NCBI GenBank assembly: GCA_017510725.1
Contig: JAFWMD010000049.1
Location: 146,478 to 188,589, forward strand
Direction of reading: 5' to 3'
DNA: 42,112 nucleotides
Origin: Mogibacterium sp.
Lineage (GTDB): Bacteria; Bacillota; Clostridia; Peptostreptococcales; Anaerovoracaceae
The notes under the pieces are model-generated. The model saw nothing but the letters and a program-made list of their open reading frames with translations. It ran no database searches and was not told the DNA's origin. Shown piece by piece: positions 16,371 to 24,542 of this stretch (position 1 is the first letter of the stretch; the number at the start of each line of letters is the position of its first letter). The position numbers and the translations under genes were made by a program.

Positions 16371-17582
16371 TTACCTTAGCCCAGCGGCTGCACGAACCAC
16401 ATCAGTGATGATACGGCAGCAGTCTTTGCTGTCATAGATAATATGTTTTTTTCTCATCCGGTCTCTTAATGCTCTGTTTTTATCAGGATTTTCAAGATTC
16501 TCAACTATGGAATCCCGCAATTGGTCAACATTTGCAGCTATATCTCCGCAGGCTGCTTCTTCGCAGGTATAGTATAGCCCCCTGTCTTTATTTGCGTAGT
16601 AATCATAATCATACAGGAAATGTATGATAGGTCTGTCGAGTATCAGGAAATCGAAAAAACAGCTTGAATAGTCTGTAATGAGAATATCACTTGCAGCCAG
16701 GAGCTCCTGAGAAGCATACTCATCCAGGTAAAGGATACGGTCTAGATCATCCTTGAGTTTTTCCCTGGAATCCCTCTTCTGCGAAACGTAATGTGCTTTC
16801 TGTAACAATACGGCATTATGCATCCTGAGACAATCATTCAACTGCCGGCTTATGTCTGTACTCTTCAGATCAACTATTTTTTCATTTCGGTCTCTGAACG
16901 TCGGCATATATGTTATGATTTTTGTTTCGTCATCAATGCCGCCATACCTGTCGTCAAGAAATGATATGAGCTGCTTTCTGCATGCTGCGGTCTCTTTCGG
17001 GTCGTAAAACAGCGAGTTCCTCGGAAGGCCGGAACGAATCAGCTTATCAGAGTCCTTGATCAGAAAGGCTGATTTAAGCGCATTCGAGCATACTTCTGAA
17101 GATGTTACCACGTATGAATACGACTGAAGGGACAGCACAAGCTTAGAATACAGTTTGCCTGCCACACCGGAATAGGAATCCATACCGATCTTCTTCCACG
17201 GAACTCCATGCCACAGGTTTACTATAACCGCTCCGGATGAGTAGTTCAGAAAATCGCCCGAAAGATCTTGTACGCCCTCATTGACGAATGCCGCGCCTGC
17301 CCTGGAAAGGATCTGTTTTGCTTCCGCAGAGTCCATTTCGACCACTTTGATTCTTGGGTCAAGCAATTCTGTACCAGAGCAGTTTTTCTTTGCGATCCAG
17401 TAGATACTTATCTCCGGTTCGTTCTTCGCAACGTAATTTGCCAGATAGAAGGAATTGTCATTGCATCTGTCTCCGAACCACTCACCAAAGGCCCAGCAAT
17501 TTTTATCCCTTTTGCTGTGTTTATACTTATAATTTATTGCTATTCTCTTTAGCATCAGCGATGCCTTTGCTAATTTAGCCAT
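16371..17582 (-). CDS. CDP-glycerol glycerophosphotransferase family protein (TagB/TagF-like)
   Basis: A 403-residue protein matching the CDP-glycerol:poly(glycerophosphate) glycerophosphotransferase family. NLWHGVPWKKIG at 122-133 contains the conserved WHG histidine. IITYMPTFRDR at about 222-232 and ILITDYSSCFFDF at 300-312 are the other two family motifs that form the active site. Such enzymes add glycerol-phosphate or ribitol-phosphate units from CDP carriers to a lipid-linked sugar at the inner membrane face. The ATG at 17582 has AGGAGAAG upstream. In this operon it most likely puts a phosphodiester-linked polyol into the repeat unit, with the donor supplied by the cytidylyltransferase at 1-280; the substrate is inferred. 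Confidence 0.9.
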   Translation of the reverse strand: MAKLAKASLMLKRIAINYKYKHSKRDKNCWAFGEWFGDRCNDNSFYLANYVAKNEPEISIYWIAKKNCSGTELLDPRIKVVEMDSAEAKQILSRAGAAFVNEGVQDLSGDFLNYSSGAVIVNLWHGVPWKKIGMDSYSGVAGKLYSKLVLSLQSYSYVVTSSEVCSNALKSAFLIKDSDKLIRSGLPRNSLFYDPKETAACRKQLISFLDDRYGGIDDETKIITYMPTFRDRNEKIVDLKSTDISRQLNDCLRMHNAVLLQKAHYVSQKRDSREKLKDDLDRILYLDEYASQELLAASDILITDYSSCFFDFLILDRPIIHFLYDYDYYANKDRGLYYTCEEAACGDIAANVDQLRDSIVENLENPDKNRALRDRMRKKHIIYDSKDCCRIITDVVRAAAGLR

Positions 17583-17597
17583 TCGCTTCTCCTGTAA

Positions 17598-19022
17598 TTA
17601 TTTTCTGATGCGTTTTCTTATAATGCCAAAGTGCTTTTCTTCCAGCATAAGCACAACGCTCCCTATGCAGAGAATAGCAGCATATCTTATCAACGCATGA
17701 TCGACCAGTCTGAGTGACAGGAAGTTGTTTGCTATAACAGCAACAGACGCCAGAAGAACTGTCCTCACGTCAAACAGCATCCTTCCCTCAATTCTGTATG
17801 CAAGTATCATATGTACAGTATAGTACAGGATGTAGGTAACCAGCGTTGTATATGCAGCTGCAACATATCCATACTTCAGAATAAAGAAATAATTCAGAAC
17901 TATGTTGATGACTGCTGCAAAAGCAGTGGCTAAAGCTATGCCGCCTGTTTTTTCATTGTAGTATTCCACTGCTGCCGGAATATTATACGAAAAGGCAAAA
18001 AAGCCTGATGTAACGATTGGAATGACGCAGTATACTGCTTCCTTGTATTTTGCGCCTCCGAGAATCAGTATCAGTTCCGGACTTGCCAATGCTACAAGTA
18101 CACACATCGCCAGCAGCAGCAGCATGTAATAACTCGATACTCTTTTTATTGCTTTAAAGTTATCTTCATTCCTTCGTTCAAAGAACCACGGAGACCAGAC
18201 ATTGTCGATAGATGTAGCAGTAACCGTGATGATCATATAAACGTTGTAGGCGAATGAATATACACCTGCGACAGCAGAATTAATCATATGCATGATCATA
18301 ATTCTGTCGAACTGATTCAGCACGATCTGGCTCAGGCCATGAGGTATGATCGGAAGAGAGTACCTAAGTCCCCACTTTATTGGTTTAGTGGATTTCTGCG
18401 GTCTGGCCTTACTGAAGTAGCTCAGGAAAAGGAATGCCGCTACAAAGACATAAGGTGCAGTGCATCCTACTATTCGGCCCATATATCTTTCATCATTGAA
18501 TACTGTAAAAATCAGTACAATAGACAGGATTATGCTGCTGATTGCGTTAAAAAATGAAACCGCCAGAAACTTCCCGTATTCATATCTGATGCCGACATCA
18601 GTATTAAAGCATGTTATGATCGCAGATGCGGCGCTGAACAGTACGAGAAGCGGAAGGCACTTTGTGTCGAGACCCAGCAGTCTGCTAAGCGGTTTGCTGA
18701 ATACTACAGACAGCACGAACCACACGCACGTACTGAGCAGAATTAAAATGAAAGTAGATGTAACATAACTGTTGTATTCTGATCTGTCGCTGCTCCCCTC
18801 ATGCTGAAACTTATAATAAGCATTCTTGTAACTTGAATGGATTGCAAAACCGATTATGACAAAAAGCATGGTTTCGTATGTTGCAAATATGCTGTATTGT
18901 CCATAATCAGCCTTAGTGAGGATACGTGCAAAGATAGGTAATGTCAGAAAAGTCATGCCTTTCAGAAGAAAATTACCCAATGTATATCCTATTCCTGCTT
19001 TTAAATACTTATTACCGGACAT
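17598..19022 (-). CDS. Wzx-type polysaccharide flippase
   Basis: A 474-residue integral membrane protein with about fourteen hydrophobic segments and no large soluble domain, beginning YTLGNFLLKGMTFLTLPIFARILTK, shown here only as a start pattern (LKGMTFLTLPIFARIL) typical of the polysaccharide/oligosaccharide flippase (MATE-like) superfamily. It also has the family's LRYSLPIIPHGLSQIVLNQFD segment mid-protein (key residues SLPIIPHGLS). It is expected to flip the undecaprenyl-diphosphate-linked repeat unit to the outer face for the Wzy polymerase. Its start overlaps the end of the preceding glycosyltransferase by 11 bases and there is little ribosome-site sequence, suggesting translational coupling. 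It is the only flippase of this type in the window. Confidence 0.93.
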   Translation of the reverse strand: MSGNKYLKAGIGYTLGNFLLKGMTFLTLPIFARILTKADYGQYSIFATYETMLFVIIGFAIHSSYKNAYYKFQHEGSSDRSEYNSYVTSTFILILLSTCVWFVLSVVFSKPLSRLLGLDTKCLPLLVLFSAASAIITCFNTDVGIRYEYGKFLAVSFFNAISSIILSIVLIFTVFNDERYMGRIVGCTAPYVFVAAFLFLSYFSKARPQKSTKPIKWGLRYSLPIIPHGLSQIVLNQFDRIMIMHMINSAVAGVYSFAYNVYMIITVTATSIDNVWSPWFFERRNEDNFKAIKRVSSYYMLLLLAMCVLVALASPELILILGGAKYKEAVYCVIPIVTSGFFAFSYNIPAAVEYYNEKTGGIALATAFAAVINIVLNYFFILKYGYVAAAYTTLVTYILYYTVHMILAYRIEGRMLFDVRTVLLASVAVIANNFLSLRLVDHALIRYAAILCIGSVVLMLEEKHFGIIRKRIRK

Positions 19023-19737
19023 TCTTTTTTATAAATCTGCGTGCGACCAGATGGCGGGCCAGATTGAATCTGGCTGAAATGATCACCTTCATCGGCCTCT
19101 TACTCGTAGGAGTAACGTTATAGTCGTGGAGGCGGTGCATAATAAGGTCTTCATCCAGAAAAACCAGCTTCCCCAGCACTTCTCCCGTCATGCCAAGCCA
19201 ATGGTCATATGCGCCTACGTCTCTCGGTATAGGAAGGATTACTCTTTTAAATTCTTTTGTAAACGCTGTGCAGCAGCCGCTGTATCTTGGCTTTGCAAAA
19301 TTTCTGATCAGATTGTTACCGATATTGTAAAGGGCAAAAAAGGACTCCGAAATAATCTCATTGTTTTTGTCGATATGCTTCCCGCTGTGGATCACCATGT
19401 CCGCTCCGGTCTTCCTGAAGCATTCCACGACCGTCTCAATTTTCCTGGGATCCCAGATGTCGTCCTGATCCGAAATGAATATATAATCCTTGGAACAGTG
19501 GCTGATTGCATTCTCAAAATTACCGAAAACACCCGGGTCACTGTTTAATACCACTTTCACATTAGGGCACTCTGATTCATACTCACGGATGATCTCCAAC
19601 GTATTATCGTTTGAATTATCATATGAAATCACGAGTTCATCATTTTCATTAAGTTGTACCAGAATGGAGTCTATTTGCTGTCTGATGAAATGTTCTCCAT
19701 TGTATACCGCCATTGCTACGGACACACTGCTGTTCAT
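19012..19737 (-). CDS. Family-2 glycosyltransferase (rhamnosyltransferase-like)
   Basis: A 241-residue cytosolic glycosyltransferase of GT-A fold. It begins VSVAMAVYNGEHFIRQQIDSI, read as the usual first strand and helix (AMAVYNGE), and has the acceptor/donor motif FISDQDDIWDPRK at about residues 88-100. The DQDD motif is common among bacterial rhamnosyltransferases and related enzymes. The rfb genes in the operon would supply dTDP-rhamnose, so a rhamnosyltransferase is a reasonable but unproven call. The ATG at 19737 follows CAGGTG, and the 3' end overlaps the flippase gene by 11 bases. At 241 residues it is shorter than the 280-300 of many relatives, missing only variable C-terminal sequence. 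Confidence 0.9.
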   Translation of the reverse strand: MNSSVSVAMAVYNGEHFIRQQIDSILVQLNENDELVISYDNSNDNTLEIIREYESECPNVKVVLNSDPGVFGNFENAISHCSKDYIFISDQDDIWDPRKIETVVECFRKTGADMVIHSGKHIDKNNEIISESFFALYNIGNNLIRNFAKPRYSGCCTAFTKEFKRVILPIPRDVGAYDHWLGMTGEVLGKLVFLDEDLIMHRLHDYNVTPTSKRPMKVIISARFNLARHLVARRFIKKNVR

Positions 19738-19749
19738 AGTTTCACCTGT

Positions 19750-20583
19750 TTATTTCTTTGCTTTTGACTCTATGAGTTTGATCTTGCTGTCATCTCCCCA
19801 TATGGCCTTTGAGTCATATGGACGATCCGGATACTGGTTATAGCCCAGTCTGATTGAATAACCGTTCTCTGAAATGAATCTTTCAACCCGATCACCCAGC
19901 TTCTCCGGTCTGCCCGAACATATATTGATGATTCCTGCAGTTTCAGCCTGTTCAACAGAATGAGCAACATACTTGCAGAAATCTTCGTAGTCCAGGAAAT
20001 CATATTGGTTGAGACCGGAAGTGAACGGGAAAACATCTTTACCGTCTTTTTCAGCAGCTGCAATTTTGGAGAAAATTGAACTTCCGTCCAGAGTATTCCC
20101 TACTATATAAAAACCTCTCAACCATTGGAAGCAGCAGTTTGCAGTCTTGCATTTCAGCTGAGTCATCTGCCTTAAAGCATTCTTGCTTATGCCATACAGG
20201 CTCTGCGGATTGCAAGGTGTTTCCTCATCTATGCTTCCTTCGTAAAAACCAATCTCATGCATACTCCCCATAACAGCAATACGCGTGAGGCCGGCATCTA
20301 TCATTTTGCAGATAAATTCATAGTGTGCAGGAAGATCTGTCACGTGGGTCAATGAATTGTGAACAAACCCGTTTCTCCAGGCAAGATGAAGCAAAACATC
20401 CGGTTTATCAAAATATGAATACGGATCTTCAAGACTGAAAAGGTCATCTACGACAACTTTTGCCCTGCGATCAATGTTGTTGTCTTTCACATCTGTTGCA
20501 ATCACTTCCGTTCCATCATCAAGTAATTGCTTGACGATTCCCTTTCCGAGATAGCCGTTTGCCCCGGTAACTAAAACTTTCAT
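19750..20583 (-). CDS. NAD(P)-dependent sugar epimerase/reductase (extended SDR)
   Basis: A 277-residue extended short-chain dehydrogenase. The cofactor loop TGANGYLGKG is at residues 7-16, LLHLAWRNGF marks the central sheet, and the active site is GSMHEIGFYEG followed by YGISKNAL (YxxxK). The C-terminal part contains DFLDYEDFCKYV and a NICSGRPEKLG segment usual for sugar-nucleotide-modifying SDRs. It is shorter than typical 4,6-dehydratases and closest in plan to 4-keto reductases, so it probably reduces or epimerises a keto-sugar nucleotide. It could act on the dTDP- or UDP-4-keto-6-deoxy intermediates made by this operon. AGGAGG lies just before the ATG at 20583. It sits between two glycosyltransferase genes; the specific sugar is unknown. 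Confidence 0.85.
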   Translation of the reverse strand: MKVLVTGANGYLGKGIVKQLLDDGTEVIATDVKDNNIDRRAKVVVDDLFSLEDPYSYFDKPDVLLHLAWRNGFVHNSLTHVTDLPAHYEFICKMIDAGLTRIAVMGSMHEIGFYEGSIDEETPCNPQSLYGISKNALRQMTQLKCKTANCCFQWLRGFYIVGNTLDGSSIFSKIAAAEKDGKDVFPFTSGLNQYDFLDYEDFCKYVAHSVEQAETAGIINICSGRPEKLGDRVERFISENGYSIRLGYNQYPDRPYDSKAIWGDDSKIKLIESKAKK

Positions 20584-20617
20584 ATTGCCTCCTACTGAAT
20601 AATTAGCACAGATTATA

Positions 20618-21409
20618 TTATCTGGATTTTATTAGAATGCTGGCATATCTTTTTGCAATGATGCCATATTTGTAAATAAAGCTCTTTCCTGTCAGATCAC
20701 AATATCTCAGGAAGTCTTTTTTATAGATATTGAACCTTCTTTTCAGCGCCTCTTTGCTGCTCTTTTCTGTGCCCGAGAACTGCTGCAGAATATCCCCTTC
20801 TACAATCTCTATCCTGTTTTCGTCTTTCTCTGTCAGCTTATCCATAAGCCAGTAATCGATCATATCAAGGAAAAGGCTTTCGTCAAACCCTCCAATTTCA
20901 TTTATCACTGAGCTATGGATAAACAAGCCGCTGTTGATGCAATAGATATCGGAATACTTACCCGCAGTACTGATAAAGTCCTTAGCCTTTGGTCGGATAG
21001 AATTGCACCTTAATGGAGACAGTACTCCTGCTTCGGATGTTTTTACTATTCCGCTGATCACCTTACTGCTGAAATTCATAGCATTGTTATATGCGTTTTC
21101 GAGATATTCCATGGAGAACAAGGTGTCGTCATCGGAAAGCATTATCCAGAATGCCGCGTCTTCTATATTGGAAAAAGCCTTGTTGTATGCTTTGCTCAGG
21201 CCTTTATTTCCGTCATTATCGATATATATCAGGCCTTCTGCGCATTCCTGTGACTGCTGTTTTACATAAGCAGATTCAGAATTATCGACCACAACTATTT
21301 TAACGTTCGGGTGCTTTGCTTTAATTTCCTTAAAGTTGGATAACGACTCAATGTTATCGACTGTGTTGTTGTACAGCACACATATAATGTATAAGTTCTC
21401 AATCATCAT
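20618..21409 (-). CDS. Family-2 glycosyltransferase
   Basis: A 263-residue cytosolic GT-A fold glycosyltransferase. It has the usual opening strand YIICVLYNNTVDN, VVVDNSES at about residues 40-47, NKGLSKAYNKAF (a glycine-lysine nucleotide contact) and the metal-binding MLSDDDTLFS near residue 92. Its layout resembles bacterial rhamnosyl/galactofuranosyl transferases, but the sugar cannot be assigned. The ATG at 21409 overlaps the stop of the upstream polymerase gene as ATGA, with AAAGGTG as ribosome site. A second in-frame ATG follows directly. It probably adds one of the middle sugars of the repeat unit. Confidence 0.9.
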   Translation of the reverse strand: MMIENLYIICVLYNNTVDNIESLSNFKEIKAKHPNVKIVVVDNSESAYVKQQSQECAEGLIYIDNDGNKGLSKAYNKAFSNIEDAAFWIMLSDDDTLFSMEYLENAYNNAMNFSSKVISGIVKTSEAGVLSPLRCNSIRPKAKDFISTAGKYSDIYCINSGLFIHSSVINEIGGFDESLFLDMIDYWLMDKLTEKDENRIEIVEGDILQQFSGTEKSSKEALKRRFNIYKKDFLRYCDLTGKSFIYKYGIIAKRYASILIKSR

Positions 21410-22638
21410 GCAGCACCTTTTTCATCATTGATACTCCTGCACGGAGAAAACGCTGCGCCTACACATATTGCATAATACAGCAGCCCGATTGCATTATTCA
21501 TAAATGGATTGGTAAACGATACCAGACAAAACATCATCAGCCCGCACGCCAATGACATATATATCGTATTTCCTGAATTGATGTACTGTAAATGCAGCTG
21601 ATAAAACGTCAGCAGAACATGGCCCGCAAATAACGCAAAACCGACTATGCCTGTATCCAGCAGCAGCTGAAGCCACATTATTTCAAATGAATATGCAGTA
21701 ACAACCGTATAGCCGTAATCAATCGTTATAGGATAACCGAATCCATATCCGAAAACAGGTCTTTTTGCAACCTCTTCAAGGACTCTCTTGAACTGGGTCC
21801 CTTTATAGCTGAAATCATAGTCTCCCGAGAAGCGCTGAGCAAAGATACTGAATATGCCCGCTTTATACATTATCAATGCGCCAATCAGACAAATCAGGAC
21901 CAGTAATATCAGTGCGTATACAAAATGCTTTCTCCCATAGTAATGGTAAAAAACAAACAGCAATATAACGGCTGTAAAAGCATAGAATGAGGTTGTAAAG
22001 GTCACTGCTATCGCTGCCAGGTACAGGCAGGAGACTATTAAGTATTTGATTTTGCGCTGTTCCAGATAGTCCGTGACTGCGAAAAACAGCGCACAGCAAA
22101 CAAAAATTGATCCTTTTAAAAACAGCCTTGGTATCGGACCGACATAAGCGAGGGCTCCATATTGAAATTGCCGCAGAAATGAATAAGCGGTTCCTACACT
22201 GACGATGCAGAACAGCCACAATGCGATCGTTATAAAGCTAAGTAATATTGTGCAGACATAGATCGCTTTTCTGAGCACAGGCAGAAAATCTTTATTTCTG
22301 CTGGAAAAGTAAATGAAAGCCGGACATACTGAGATAACGAGATAGCCTGTAAACGAATTAATGGCATCGGCCCTGTTATTGATAACAATGCTGTAGCACA
22401 ATATACATGCAAAGTAAAACAGCAGAATTATCAGCACCACATTGCTGCTGTTAGCTTTGATTTTCTTTTCGATCAGCAGTACAAAATCGAAAGCAAGCAA
22501 ACAGGCCAGAATCAATATCCTAAGGCTCAGCGGACCAAGCATAATAAGCCGTCCGGATCCACCCAGTATTAATTCTGCAATGACAAATAATACAAAGACT
22601 TTTTCGATCTGTATCCTGTCGATCTTGATGGATTTCAT
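21406..22638 (-). CDS. Wzy-type O-antigen/capsule polymerase
   Basis: A 410-residue integral membrane protein with about eleven hydrophobic segments. A loop includes RPVFGYGFGYP and then SFEIMWLQLLLDTGIVGF. That arrangement (G-x-G-F, then a conserved acidic/aromatic helix ending D-x-G-I-V-G) is typical of the Wzy_C/O-antigen polymerase family. It would join flipped repeat units on the outer membrane face, with chain length set by the Wzz domain of the protein encoded just upstream. The ATG at 22638 has a poor ribosome site and lies 12 bases after that gene. The stop overlaps the next start by four bases. A second member of the superfamily is at 9381-10802; this copy sits next to wzz and is the better candidate for the polymerase. 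Confidence 0.87.
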   Translation of the reverse strand: MKSIKIDRIQIEKVFVLFVIAELILGGSGRLIMLGPLSLRILILACLLAFDFVLLIEKKIKANSSNVVLIILLFYFACILCYSIVINNRADAINSFTGYLVISVCPAFIYFSSRNKDFLPVLRKAIYVCTILLSFITIALWLFCIVSVGTAYSFLRQFQYGALAYVGPIPRLFLKGSIFVCCALFFAVTDYLEQRKIKYLIVSCLYLAAIAVTFTTSFYAFTAVILLFVFYHYYGRKHFVYALILLVLICLIGALIMYKAGIFSIFAQRFSGDYDFSYKGTQFKRVLEEVAKRPVFGYGFGYPITIDYGYTVVTAYSFEIMWLQLLLDTGIVGFALFAGHVLLTFYQLHLQYINSGNTIYMSLACGLMMFCLVSFTNPFMNNAIGLLYYAICVGAAFSPCRSINDEKGAA

Positions 22639-22650
22639 TAGTGATATTTA

Positions 22651-23901
22651 TTATTCGTACAAAACTACTCCAAGGACATTATCCGCCTTATGTTTCAGTA
22701 AGTCATAAGTCTTTTCAAGAGATTCAAAAGTTGTAGATTCTGTCTGAGCAACAATTACTGTATTAGCCAGGTATGCGTAAAGAACTGCATTGGCATCGCC
22801 TTCTGTATTTCCTGCATTAATGAAAACCCAATGATACCTAAAAGCAACCTGGCTGAGCATATCCGATATCTTTTCTACTCTAACAAGCCTGACGCCAGAA
22901 CCCGTTCCCTTTGGTATCAGCGATAAAGTCTGTCCTGCCTGACTGACCTCAACAGTGCCACTTTCAAGGTCGCATTCACCCCTGAAGAAGTCTGCCAGAC
23001 CTGCACCTCCCGCATTGAAGAGTTCTGACAAAGCTGATTCATCACCAGCAGCATCGATAACAAGTACACTTTCGCCTGTTCTGGCAAAAAGTGCAGCCGT
23101 ATTGATGCACGCGTTATCCCTGCATGAATCTGCATTGCAGCTTACAAAGGCAATGATGTTTTTCCTAGTCTTATCCATCTCAAGCTCCAGACAGTTCTTC
23201 AGATAGACATATTCATTGCCTGGGTTTTCATCAGAGGCAGCACCTTTGCCTGCATTTGGCAGCGTAGCGATAACAGGAAGGCCTGCTATCAGCTTGATAT
23301 CATCGCGCTCTCTGATCTTGGATGAAAGCAGTCCGTGGATAATAACAGCAAGAACGGATAGAAGTAATCCGAATATTCCTCCCAGAATTCCGAAGATTAT
23401 CCTTTTATTATTATCTGCAACGGTTACCGGTTCACCAATGAACACTATGGTATATCGGCCGGAGAGTTCCTTTACAGTCTCTTCAAGTTCCTTTCCCAGG
23501 CTCGCAAGCATCTTTTCTGCTTTTTCCGCATCATTTGATTCTACAGTGATCTCGACAACTATACCCTGCTTCTTTTCGGTTGAAACATTGAATTCCTGGT
23601 TGGCAAAGCCGGCTTCCATTGCCGCTTTATTTATAACGCTTTCGGTGTTAAGTATGGAGAGGCAGGTCTCCTGCATCGATTTCATCTCCTCATTTACACC
23701 TGTACTCAAGCCTATCTCACTGTCTGCAGCCGTATTGTTTGCAACAGCGAATTTGATAAATGAAGAGTACGTAGTTCCGCCTATAAATCCACCAATGAAA
23801 TAGAATGCTATTCCCAGAACCAATACGCTCAGAATAATCCACTTAAAGTACTTCCTAAAATCCTTGCAGATCCTTTTTAAATCAACAGCCCTCTCTTTCA
23901 C
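22651..23901 (-). CDS. Wzz chain-length protein fused to degenerate BY-kinase domain
   Basis: A 416-residue membrane protein. Residues 1-190 are a Wzz/CpsC domain with membrane helices at about 21-40 and 168-190 flanking an extracytoplasmic region. Residues 200-416 have the length and layout of a bacterial tyrosine kinase (CpsD/Wzc) domain, but its nucleotide-binding residues are gone. The Walker A position reads VSCNADSCRDNACINTA (253-269) without GK[ST]. Walker A' reads VLVIDAAGD. The Walker B position reads WVFINAGN in place of hhIIDTPP. The C-terminal tyrosine cluster is absent, the chain ending VLGVVLYE. It should therefore set chain length but not phosphorylate. The start is GTG at 23901 with GAGGAGG nine bases upstream; no ATG fits. 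No separate kinase or CpsB-type phosphatase is in the window. Confidence 0.88.
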   Translation of the reverse strand: MKERAVDLKRICKDFRKYFKWIILSVLVLGIAFYFIGGFIGGTTYSSFIKFAVANNTAADSEIGLSTGVNEEMKSMQETCLSILNTESVINKAAMEAGFANQEFNVSTEKKQGIVVEITVESNDAEKAEKMLASLGKELEETVKELSGRYTIVFIGEPVTVADNNKRIIFGILGGIFGLLLSVLAVIIHGLLSSKIRERDDIKLIAGLPVIATLPNAGKGAASDENPGNEYVYLKNCLELEMDKTRKNIIAFVSCNADSCRDNACINTAALFARTGESVLVIDAAGDESALSELFNAGGAGLADFFRGECDLESGTVEVSQAGQTLSLIPKGTGSGVRLVRVEKISDMLSQVAFRYHWVFINAGNTEGDANAVLYAYLANTVIVAQTESTTFESLEKTYDLLKHKADNVLGVVLYE

Positions 23902-23937
23902 AGACAGTTCCCTCCTCTATTAGTATGCATTATCTGA

Positions 23938-24519
23938 TTATTTTACCCTGATCCAGCTGTTAACTGCAGCGTCCCATTCTTTTATTACCTTTGCCGGAGA
24001 TCCGGCTATTATGGTATTGTCTCTGAACTCACCCGACACTACAGAATTCGCACCTATTATACAGCCATTACCGATTTTGCTCCCGGCGAGTATTACTGCG
24101 TTCTCCCCTATCCAGACCCGGTCTCCAATTACTACGGGTTTTGTATATAGTGCTCTGTCATTTGGTTTAGTATCCGGAGAACTCTGTTTATCGCTGCTGT
24201 ATGATCCATGGTTGGTATCACTTATAAAGCATTTTGACGCAATCAGCACGTCATCGCCTATACTGACCCTTTCGTAGGCCACAATATGGGTCATGTCGCC
24301 CATTTCACACCGATCCCCGATATGAAGCGTGCTTTTCTCTCCTTCCAGATCGAATCTGCAGAATCTGCCCGTTGTAAGGCCTTTACAGCCTGATAACGAC
24401 TTGCGCCCGCGTATGTAGACCGGTCTTCTTATTAGCCGGGCCTGTTTCATGGCAATCTTTGTAATACATAAGGAACATGCATTATCAAGAGCTTCTGACA
24501 AACTATACTTTGCTCTCAT
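23938..24519 (-). CDS. Hexapeptide-repeat acyltransferase
   Basis: A 193-residue left-handed beta-helix acyltransferase of the WbbJ/maltose O-acetyltransferase type. Hexapeptide turns are visible in IGDRCEMGDMTHI, VSIGDDVLIASKC and VVIGDRVWIGENAVILAGSK. The active-site segment is FISDTNHG, with the conserved histidine, and the domain closes with VVSGEFRDNTIIAGSPAKVIK. It probably transfers an acetyl group from acetyl-CoA to a sugar hydroxyl of the repeat unit or precursor; an N-acetyltransferase on an amino sugar cannot be excluded. The ATG at 24519 follows AAAAGGAAAG. It lies between the triple-fusion gene and the Wzz gene. Confidence 0.9.
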   Translation of the reverse strand: MRAKYSLSEALDNACSLCITKIAMKQARLIRRPVYIRGRKSLSGCKGLTTGRFCRFDLEGEKSTLHIGDRCEMGDMTHIVAYERVSIGDDVLIASKCFISDTNHGSYSSDKQSSPDTKPNDRALYTKPVVIGDRVWIGENAVILAGSKIGNGCIIGANSVVSGEFRDNTIIAGSPAKVIKEWDAAVNSWIRVK

Positions 24520-24542
24520 GGTCTTTCCTTTTCAGTTTAATG

